Under the pieces are notes generated by a model. That model was not told the DNA's origin. It was given only the letters and a program-made list of their open reading frames with translations, and made no database searches. A program made the position numbers and the translations under genes. From Pseudomonadota bacterium (lineage in GTDB: Bacteria > Pseudomonadota > Gammaproteobacteria > Xanthomonadales > Rhodanobacteraceae), in assembly GCA_018241165.1 (NCBI GenBank), contig JAFEEK010000069.1, positions 1 to 12,438 of the forward strand: a stretch of DNA of 12,438 nt, given 5' to 3'. Positions 7,705 through 12,438 of this stretch are shown one piece after another. Position 1 is the stretch's first letter. Each line of letters starts with the position of its first letter.

Positions 7705-8309
7705 TGCGCCTGTTCAAGCCGCTGTACGAAATTGCGCTGCGCTGGGCCGCGCATCCGCGCGCGCAAGCCTATCTGGCCGGATTGAGCTTCGTCGAAGCCT
7801 TCATTTTTCCGGTTGCGCCGGAATTCATGCTCGCGCCGATGACGCTGGCCAAACCCGTGCGCTGGGCGCGCTTCGCGTCGATCAGCCTGACGTTCTCTCT
7901 GCTCGGATCGCTGGTCGGCTACGCGCTGGGCCATTTCGCCTTCGACGCGCTGCGGCCGTTGCTCAGCGACTCCGGAATGCTTGCGCATCTGGACAAACTC
8001 GTCGATGAATTCCGCGCTGACGCGGTCGCGCATCCGTGGAAGGCGTTCTGGCTGCTGGTCGCGGCCGGCTTCGTGCCGATTCCGATGAAGGTCGCAAGCT
8101 GGGCCTGCGGCATCGTCGGCATGCCGATGCTGCCGTTCCTCGCCGGCATCGCGGTCGGCCGCGGCAAGCGCGTGTACCTGCTGTGCGGCCTGATCCGCCT
8201 CGGCGGCGAGCGCGCCGAGAAGGCGATCCATCGCTGGATCGAATGGATCGGCTGGGTCGTTGTGATTCTGGTCATTTTGCTTGTGCTCTACTTCAGCTAC
8301 CTGCGTTGA
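7704..8309 (+). CDS. YqaA family inner membrane protein (DedA/VTT superfamily)
   Basis: A 201-residue polytopic membrane protein. Hydrophobic segments lie at about 22-46, 57-80, 115-137, 141-162 and 182-200. The segment GLSFVEAFIFPVAPEFML near the N-terminus and the GFVPIPMKVASWACGIVGM re-entrant-like segment with the following GRGKR fit the YqaA branch of the DedA (SNARE-associated, VTT) superfamily, whose members are implicated in lipid carrier flipping and envelope homeostasis. A specific substrate for this branch is not known to me. The ATG at 7704 shares one base with the pcm stop, and nlpD begins 7 bases after the end, so the gene is part of the surE-pcm-nlpD operon. A YqaA-type gene at this place is common in xanthomonads and pseudomonads. 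Confidence 0.85.
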   Translation: MRLFKPLYEIALRWAAHPRAQAYLAGLSFVEAFIFPVAPEFMLAPMTLAKPVRWARFASISLTFSLLGSLVGYALGHFAFDALRPLLSDSGMLAHLDKLVDEFRADAVAHPWKAFWLLVAAGFVPIPMKVASWACGIVGMPMLPFLAGIAVGRGKRVYLLCGLIRLGGERAEKAIHRWIEWIGWVVVILVILLVLYFSYLR

Positions 8310-8316
8310 AAACGTG

Positions 8317-9336
8317 ATGACGATGCGCGCATTGCCGACCGGGATTCTGCGACTCACCTGCATTGCCGTTGTCGCATGGTTCGCAGGCTGTGCTTCGAAT
8401 CCGCCCGCGCCGGTGGTGGACCTGTCGTTGCCGAACGAAAACACGACGGCATCGACCAGTGCACTGCGTTCCGAGTCCGCCACCTATCGCGTCGTGCGCG
8501 GCGATACCTTGTATTCGATTGCGTTCAAGCATGGTTTCGACTTCCGCGATCTTGCTGCATGGAACGGCATCGCCTCGCCGTACCGCATTTTCGTCGGGCA
8601 GGAATTGCGCCTGAGCGCGCCGCCTGCGGCGGTGGTCGCGTCCACGGCTGCGGCAACGCCAGAACCAGAACCCGGGCAGGCCGTAACCACGGGCATCGGC
8701 GAAAACACGGCGACAACCGCGCCGTTGTCCTCATCGCCTGCAGCAGCGCAGAAGCCATCGGCGTTCGAACCGATCGCGACGCAGGCTGCAACTGCCCCCG
8801 CGCCTGCGCTGCCCACATCCACGGCACCGGTCGCGGCGACGGCGGAAAAGCCGCCGGTTTCCACGCCCGCGCCCAAGCCCGTCGAGCAGGCTCCGCCGGT
8901 CTCCAAACCGGTTGCGCCGCCGCCGGCAAAACCGGCCGAAAGCACCGCGGAGTTGAATGCCGGTGGCGTTACCTGGCGCTGGCCTGCAGATGGCAAGGTC
9001 GTCGGCACGTTTGTTTCGGGCGATCAGACCAGACAAGGCCTGGATATCGCCGGCAGCGCGGGCGATCCGGTGCGCGCGGCAGCAGACGGCGAAGTGGTGT
9101 ACAGCGGCAACGGCCTGATCGGCTATGGCGAACTCGTCATCGTCAAGCACAACGCGAATTTCCTGAGCGCCTATGGCCACAATCGCAAGCGCCTGGTCAA
9201 GGAAGGCGACCGCGTCAAGGCCGGCCAGGAAATCGCGGAAATGGGCGCGACCAGCGCCAGCCGCGACGAACTGCACTTCGAGATCCGCAAGAACGGCAAG
9301 CCGGTCAATCCGCTGGATTACCTGCCGGCGAAGTAG
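8317..9336 (+). CDS. nlpD: NlpD-type lipoprotein, LysM plus degenerate LytM (M23) domain
   Basis: A predicted 339-residue outer membrane lipoprotein. A signal peptide ends at lipobox FAG-Cys25. A LysM peptidoglycan-binding domain follows at 57-100 (YRVVRGDTLYSIAFKHG). A Pro/Ala/Thr-rich linker spans about 101-215, and an M23 (LytM) domain lies at 218-339. The zinc site is incomplete: the His of the HxxxD motif is Gln240 (QGLD) and the HxH motif reads ELH at 318-320, as in E. coli NlpD. Such proteins are not hydrolases; they activate the amidase AmiC during daughter-cell separation. ATG 8317 is chosen to give a normal signal peptide; ATG 8323 and GTG 8314 are alternatives. It is the last plus-strand gene; rpoS, its partner in many relatives, does not follow. 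Confidence 0.94.
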   Translation: MTMRALPTGILRLTCIAVVAWFAGCASNPPAPVVDLSLPNENTTASTSALRSESATYRVVRGDTLYSIAFKHGFDFRDLAAWNGIASPYRIFVGQELRLSAPPAAVVASTAAATPEPEPGQAVTTGIGENTATTAPLSSSPAAAQKPSAFEPIATQAATAPAPALPTSTAPVAATAEKPPVSTPAPKPVEQAPPVSKPVAPPPAKPAESTAELNAGGVTWRWPADGKVVGTFVSGDQTRQGLDIAGSAGDPVRAAADGEVVYSGNGLIGYGELVIVKHNANFLSAYGHNRKRLVKEGDRVKAGQEIAEMGATSASRDELHFEIRKNGKPVNPLDYLPAK

Positions 9337-9344
9337 CGACGACG

Positions 9345-9578
9345 TTACCAGTAATATTTGTGCGGCTTGTGATTGCCCGGCGGATACGTCATGCCGTCCG
9401 GGTCTGCGCCCCGCAGGATCGCACGACATGCGCCCTTGTTTTCGAGTCGCCGCGGGCGTGTCATGTGAAGCCGCGTCCACCAACTCGGTGTGTTCATATT
9501 GCCGTCGCCAGGCGATGTGAACTTGCGCGAAATTCTACCGCCTGCGTTGCGATCTTTCGACTTGTTGCGAATCGACAT
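9345..9578 (-). CDS. Uncharacterised small basic protein (77 aa)
   Basis: I do not recognise a function. The 77-residue product is strongly basic, with many Arg and Lys, a Trp pair (SWWTRLHMTRPRR, about 32-44), a single Cys51, and an aromatic C-terminus PHKYYW. No signal peptide or membrane segment is seen. It is probably real because GGAAGGA (9585-9591 on the minus strand) lies 6 bases before the ATG, one of the best ribosome binding sites in the window. The block GADPDGMTYPPGN followed by KPHKYYW recalls small hypothetical proteins I associate with proteobacterial mobile DNA; that is memory, not a search. It converges on nlpD with 8 bases between the stop codons and lies downstream of higA on the same strand, perhaps in its transcript. 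Confidence 0.65.
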   Translation of the reverse strand: MSIRNKSKDRNAGGRISRKFTSPGDGNMNTPSWWTRLHMTRPRRLENKGACRAILRGADPDGMTYPPGNHKPHKYYW

Positions 9579-9584
9579 GGGATT

Positions 9585-9591
9585 TCCTTCC
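9585..9591 (-). promoter_or_regulatory. Ribosome binding site of the 77-aa gene
   Basis: GGAAGGA on the minus strand, 6 bases before the ATG at 9578. It decides the start and is the main evidence that the small gene is translated. Confidence 0.65.
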
Positions 9592-9602
9592 AGTTGAAGT
9601 AA

Positions 9603-9668
9603 CTAGAAGTCGTCCCATACCTCGCGTTTGAGATAATTTGAGTGGTGCACGGCCGCAATGTAGCGCAT
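9603..9668 (-). CDS. Possible 21-residue ORF coupled to higA
   Basis: A 21-codon ORF whose ATG shares one base with the higA stop codon (TGATG), the geometry of translational coupling. The peptide begins MRYIAAVHHS and ends EVWDDF. I know no family for it, and an ORF this short easily arises by chance. It ends about 25 bases before the ATG of the 77-residue gene, so it fills most of the higA-to-small-gene gap. Confidence 0.2.
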   Translation of the reverse strand: MRYIAAVHHSNYLKREVWDDF

Positions 9669-9982
9669 CAAGCCGCTTCGCGCTCGATGGCACGCAGTTC
9701 GCCAGCCAGCCGGCGTTGCGCGTGCCACAAGTCGAAATCCTGCTGCATGCGCAGCCACAGGGCCGCGCCGTTGCCGGCGAGCGCGCCTACGCGCAAGGCC
9801 ATCTCGGGAGTGAATCCCTTGCGCTCGGCGAGAAGCTCGTGCAACGTCTGCCGCGATACGCGCAGGCGGCGTGCGGCCTGTGTCACGCTCAGGCCGAGCG
9901 CAGGCAACACGTCTTCGCGCAGGATCGCGCCCGGGTGCGTGGGCGCGCGATTCGGATTGCGGTTGGCGGAATAGGTAGGCAT
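9668..9982 (-). CDS. higA: HigA-type antitoxin (XRE-family helix-turn-helix)
   Basis: A 104-residue protein of the HigA/VapI antidote family. THPGAILREDVLPALGLS (15-32) is the characteristic N-terminal block. The helix-turn-helix spans about 33-56 (TQAARRLRVSRQTLHELL), and NGAALWLRMQQDFDLW (71-86) is the family's typical C-terminal helix. It should bind and neutralise the HigB toxin and repress the operon with it. The order is toxin first, antitoxin second, as in other higBA loci; the ATG lies 8 bases after the higB stop codon. A GAGAA sequence within that gap may serve as ribosome binding site. Length and key segments look intact. Confidence 0.93.
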   Translation of the reverse strand: MPTYSANRNPNRAPTHPGAILREDVLPALGLSVTQAARRLRVSRQTLHELLAERKGFTPEMALRVGALAGNGAALWLRMQQDFDLWHAQRRLAGELRAIEREAA

Positions 9983-9990
9983 GACGGTTC

Positions 9991-10269
9991 TCAGTGGTAT
10001 TGCTCAAGATCGACGCGCAGGGCGTCGCCCGACACCCATTCGAAAGTGACGCACCACGGCCCATTCACATGAATGCTGTAGCGCGTGGGTTTGAAGCCGC
10101 GCAGCGGATGGAAGTCGAATCCATGCACGTTCAGTTCCTGCAAATCGCTGGCAGCGTTCAGGGCGTCGAGCCGGCGCACGATGCGCGCTTGCAGGTCGGG
10201 GCGGATTTTCGCCGCCCTGCCGTCGAGGTACAAATCGGCCAGACCCTTGTGCCGGAAGCTGCGAATCAT
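9991..10269 (-). CDS. higB: HigB-type mRNA interferase toxin (RelE superfamily)
   Basis: A 92-residue RelE-superfamily toxin of the HigB-1 branch. It opens with MIRSFRHKGLADLY and ends with the typical VDLEQYH, and the core HPLRGFKPTRYSIHVNGPW (54-72) matches the family beta-sheet. The position often written as Trp in W-S-(I/V) is Tyr64 here. HigB toxins enter the ribosomal A site and cut translated mRNA. Basic residues Arg57, Lys60 and Arg63 could support RNA binding, and the C-terminal His92 is conserved. The gene is preceded by two palindromic operator candidates and then by the stop of the methyltransferase gene, 64 bases upstream on the same strand. It appears intact. Confidence 0.92.
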   Translation of the reverse strand: MIRSFRHKGLADLYLDGRAAKIRPDLQARIVRRLDALNAASDLQELNVHGFDFHPLRGFKPTRYSIHVNGPWCVTFEWVSGDALRVDLEQYH

Positions 10270-10276
10270 GTGCGAT

Positions 10277-10316
10277 TGTCAAGTATAACTTGACATTTTG
10301 TCAAGTATCGCTTGAC
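10277..10316 (-). promoter_or_regulatory. Tandem palindromic operators and promoter region of higBA
   Basis: Two palindromes lie 7 to 39 bases upstream of higB. The first (10277-10295) is TGTCAAGT-ATA-ACTTGACA, perfect in 8-base arms. The second (10300-10316) is GTCAAG-TATCG-CTTGAC, perfect in 6-base arms. Their centres are about 22 bases, or two helical turns, apart, so two HigA dimers could bind one face of the DNA. On the minus strand TTGACA, a consensus -35 hexamer, occurs in both. A GACAAT or TATACT sequence could serve as -10, but the spacing to a -35 is not ideal for either. Confidence 0.75.
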
Positions 10317-10333
10317 TTACGCCGCCCGCGCAT

Positions 10334-12052
10334 CTAAAACAACTTCCCCTGATCCTTCTTGCCTTGATCGACCTTCGCCTTTTTGAAGGTGTGGCCGCCT
10401 TGCGCAAGATCGGGATAGCGCGCGCGTTCGCTGCCGTCGAGCAGGCCGGCGATGGTGAGGATCTGGATTTTCGGAAACTGCGCGCCGGTGTCGGGCGAGG
10501 CGTAGAAACCTTCCTTGACCGCTTCGACTTGCATCGGTTTGCTCGGGTCGGCCAGGGTCACGAACAGGCCGATTTCGGCCTTCTCGCGCGCGACCACATG
10601 GGCGAGGTCGCGCACCATCGCGACGTTGACGTTGTCGCCGCCCTTCACCGAGACGACGATTTTCTTGGCCGCGCCCTTGTCGTCCTGGAAGAAGATCAAA
10701 CCGTCGATGCCGCCGTCGGCGCCTTTCTTCTTGCCCTGATACGGCTGCGCGTTGACCAGCGAACACGCCCACCACTGGAACTGGTATTTGTCGCGCTGGG
10801 CGAGGTCGCGCGCTCCGTCGAGGTCTTCGGGCGTGCCGATCACCTCGAACTGCTGCATGTATTCGGGCGCTTCGGGTTCGGCGACCGCGCCGACGCCGGG
10901 CGCGACGCGCGCGGTCTTGTCGGGCTTGACGCGATTGAGGTACGGGAACGCGTCCTTCAGGCGCTTTTCGATCAGCGCGATGGCCAGATGCGTGATGTCG
11001 ATGCCGATCCAGCGCCGATCCAGTTTCTGCGCGGCGTGCACGGCGGTGCCGCAGCCGCAGAACGGATCGAGTACGACGTCGCCGGGATTGGAACTGGCGT
11101 TGATGATGCGTTCCAGCAGGGCGAGCGGTTTTTGGGTGGGGTAGCCGAGGCGTTCTTGGGCTTGCGAGTTGATGGGCGATATATCTGTCCAAATCGTACC
11201 CATGACACCACCACCGCCCATCTCATCCAAATATCTCTTGAGTTGCGGTCGCTTCGACGTGTCTTCGGTGCCGTCCTTCATTCGCGGATACCAAATGCGA
11301 TCTTCGTCGTGAAGCTTTTGCATTGTCGCGCGTTCGTATCGCCAACCTTTTTCAGGGCTCGCATATCCTCGCCACTCATACATCATGTTCGGTCGAGGAT
11401 TCGGACTCGTCATGTTGTCGAGGCGGAACACTCGGCCGCTCTCGTCTACGTGTTTGTACTTTGTGGAAAGATATTCTTCGTTGTGTGCCTCGCGCGGCGT
11501 ATTCCAAGTGAAATTGCTGGTTTTCGTGTAGAAGAAAATTGTGTCCGCAACTCGGCTCCATGTCTTGCTGTCGGAATGAGTTGTCGTTCGTTTCCAGATG
11601 ATCTCGTTTTGGTAGCTCATCACACCAAACACGCCATCCAGCACAATCTTCAAATAGTGGCTGGCAGTAGGATCGCAGTGCAGATACAAGCTGCCGGTCG
11701 GCTTCAGCACGCGATGCAGTTCCAGCAGGCGATTCGCCATCATCACCAGATACGCCATCATGTCGTTCTCGCCCAGAAACGCGCGCAGCGCCGGCATCAG
11801 CTCGGCGACGTCGGTGTTCGGCGAACGCAGGATTTCCGCGAACTCGCGCTCGGCCTGCTCGCCCCAGTGCCAGCTATCCTCGAACGCCGTGATCTGCGCG
11901 TCGGATTCGTGGCCCTTGGGCGTCTTGAACAGCAGGTTGTAATCGCGCTTGGAATTGAACGGCGGATCGAGATAGACCAGATCGACCGACGCAGCGGCGA
12001 CGTGTTCGCGCAGCACATGCAGGTTGTCGCCGAAGTACAGCCGGTTGGTCAT
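10334..12052 (-). CDS. Site-specific DNA methyltransferase fused to a PD-(D/E)XK nuclease-like domain
   Basis: A 572-residue protein. Residues 1-365 form a beta-class amino-methyltransferase, probably N6-adenine: motif IV DPPF (29-32, in VYLDPPFNSKRDYN) precedes the TQKP segment (306-309) and the SAM-binding motif I DPFCGCG (329-335). Residues about 420-545 form a restriction-endonuclease-like domain: KGADGGIDG with Asp450, then KIVVSVK with Lys470, then EKAEIGLFVTL. Ser468 stands where Mrr-type nucleases have Glu or Gln. From memory this two-domain architecture exists elsewhere; the cut or recognition site is unknown. A candidate single-chain restriction-modification enzyme, or a methyltransferase with a DNA-binding tail. 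GGAGGGG lies 3 bases before the ATG. Codons for residues about 141-298 are far less GC-rich than the rest. Confidence 0.9.
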   Translation of the reverse strand: MTNRLYFGDNLHVLREHVAAASVDLVYLDPPFNSKRDYNLLFKTPKGHESDAQITAFEDSWHWGEQAEREFAEILRSPNTDVAELMPALRAFLGENDMMAYLVMMANRLLELHRVLKPTGSLYLHCDPTASHYLKIVLDGVFGVMSYQNEIIWKRTTTHSDSKTWSRVADTIFFYTKTSNFTWNTPREAHNEEYLSTKYKHVDESGRVFRLDNMTSPNPRPNMMYEWRGYASPEKGWRYERATMQKLHDEDRIWYPRMKDGTEDTSKRPQLKRYLDEMGGGGVMGTIWTDISPINSQAQERLGYPTQKPLALLERIINASSNPGDVVLDPFCGCGTAVHAAQKLDRRWIGIDITHLAIALIEKRLKDAFPYLNRVKPDKTARVAPGVGAVAEPEAPEYMQQFEVIGTPEDLDGARDLAQRDKYQFQWWACSLVNAQPYQGKKKGADGGIDGLIFFQDDKGAAKKIVVSVKGGDNVNVAMVRDLAHVVAREKAEIGLFVTLADPSKPMQVEAVKEGFYASPDTGAQFPKIQILTIAGLLDGSERARYPDLAQGGHTFKKAKVDQGKKDQGKLF

Positions 12053-12055
12053 GTT

Positions 12056-12062
12056 CCCCTCC
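12056..12062 (-). promoter_or_regulatory. Ribosome binding site of the methyltransferase gene
   Basis: GGAGGGG on the minus strand just before the ATG at 12052. It supports the chosen start, which also matches the family N-terminus MTNRLYFGDNLHVL. Confidence 0.7.
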
Positions 12063-12089
12063 GATGCCGCGAGCTTAGCCGAATCGGCG

Positions 12090-12108
12090 CGACGCCGGAA
12101 TGGCGTCG
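12090..12108. other. Short hairpin between the HicB-like gene and the methyltransferase gene
   Basis: CGACGCC (12090-12096) and GGCGTCG (12102-12108) form a 7-base stem with a GGAAT loop. It lies 4 bases past the HicB stop codon on the minus strand. No T run follows in that direction, so it is at best a weak or partial terminator or a processing site. Confidence 0.3.
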
Positions 12109-12112
12109 AATG

Positions 12113-12436
12113 TCAGCCGTGCGCGGCCTTGGACAGCACTTCGCCGGCCCATTGATTCAGGCTCTTGCCAACCAGCTCGGCGGCACGCAATGCGTCCGCA
12201 TGCACTTTGGGCGGAACGCGCAGCATCATTTTTCCGCTGGCCGGTTTCGCCGGCTCAATGCCGCGCTCTCGACAATCGTCGAGATATTCGTCGATCGCGT
12301 GCGCACAGGCGCTGCGCAGTTCGTTTACGGTTTTGCCGTGGAAGCCGATGATGTCGCGTACGCCGATCACGCGGCCGACGAAAATACCGTCACGCTCGTC
12401 GAATTCGACGCGGGCGGTCAGGCCCTTGTGAGTCAT
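12113..12436 (-). CDS. hicB: HicB-like antitoxin (partial RNase H fold plus ribbon-helix-helix)
   Basis: A 107-residue protein that begins 2 bases inside the right edge of the window. Residues about 5-60 (GLTARVEFDERDGIFVGRVIGVRDIIGFHG and on) fit the HicB partial RNase H fold. Residues about 69-105 (KMMLRVPPKVHADALRAAE, then GKSLNQWAGEVLSKAAH) fit its C-terminal ribbon-helix-helix DNA-binding domain. HicB neutralises the HicA mRNA interferase and controls the operon. A hicA gene would usually lie upstream, which is outside the window, so whether this is a pair or an orphan antitoxin cannot be seen. A start further upstream cannot be excluded. It is followed by the methyltransferase gene after 60 bases on the same strand. 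Confidence 0.85.
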   Translation of the reverse strand: MTHKGLTARVEFDERDGIFVGRVIGVRDIIGFHGKTVNELRSACAHAIDEYLDDCRERGIEPAKPASGKMMLRVPPKVHADALRAAELVGKSLNQWAGEVLSKAAHG

Positions 12437-12438
12437 CA

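Noticed and set aside
8281..8316. TTG start for nlpD at 8281 inside the yqaA-like gene
   Set aside because: It would add twelve residues with two Cys before the signal peptide. ATG 8317 or 8323 gives a normal lipoprotein signal.
9603..10064. A 153-codon minus-strand frame overlapping higA and higB
   Set aside because: Apart from its last 21 codons it is an out-of-frame shadow of the two recognisable toxin-antitoxin genes.
10317..11192. A 291-codon minus-strand frame within the methyltransferase gene
   Set aside because: It is in another frame of the methyltransferase gene, is dominated by Arg, and shows no domain.
12090..12108. GCCGGAATGGCG-like stretch as another REP copy
   Set aside because: It shares only the short GCCGGAATG core with the 161-257 arms, and the remaining arm sequence is absent, so chance similarity is more likely.

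Overview
The window looks like chromosomal DNA of a high-GC gammaproteobacterium of the Xanthomonadales/Lysobacterales type. Two things point there: the gene order pyrG-kdsA-eno-ftsB-ispD-ispF-truD-(smr)-surE-pcm-yqaA-nlpD, and the protein sequences, for example the metal-type KdsA and the TruD N-terminus. Taxonomy is inferred from memory of this synteny, not from a search.

Layout. Bases 1-8.3 kb hold a compact housekeeping run, almost all on the plus strand: the end of pyrG (CTP synthase), kdsA (KDO-8-phosphate synthase), a vapBC toxin-antitoxin pair, eno (enolase), ftsB (divisome), ispD and ispF (MEP isoprenoid pathway), truD (tRNA pseudouridine synthase), a minus-strand Smr-domain gene, surE (nucleotidase), pcm (protein repair methyltransferase) and a YqaA/DedA-like membrane protein. 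nlpD (8317-9336) closes the run. Spacing is tight: several genes overlap by 1-14 bases or abut, so most are probably co-transcribed. Two palindromic intergenic repeats interrupt the run. One lies before kdsA (a REP doublet, 161-257) and one before ispF (4102-4168). In both cases the downstream edge of the repeat touches or contains the apparent Shine-Dalgarno sequence of the next gene.

From 9345 to the right end everything is on the minus strand and has accessory character. In transcription order it holds a HicB-like antitoxin (12436-12113), a DNA methyltransferase fused to a PD-(D/E)XK nuclease-like domain (12052-10334), a higBA toxin-antitoxin pair with two palindromic operators (10316-9668), and a 77-residue uncharacterised gene with a strong ribosome binding site (9578-9345). 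This block starts 8 bases after the nlpD stop codon, where many gammaproteobacteria carry rpoS. The middle of the methyltransferase gene (about 11160-11630) is near 50% GC while its flanks are 67-77%, which fits replacement of the target-recognition segment.

The most noteworthy points are the mosaic single-chain restriction-modification candidate within a toxin-antitoxin cluster, the vapBC pair wedged between kdsA and the essential eno gene, and the use of repeat edges as ribosome binding sites. I saw no rRNA, tRNA, CRISPR array, transposase or integrase. No gene-free stretch exceeds about 120 bases.
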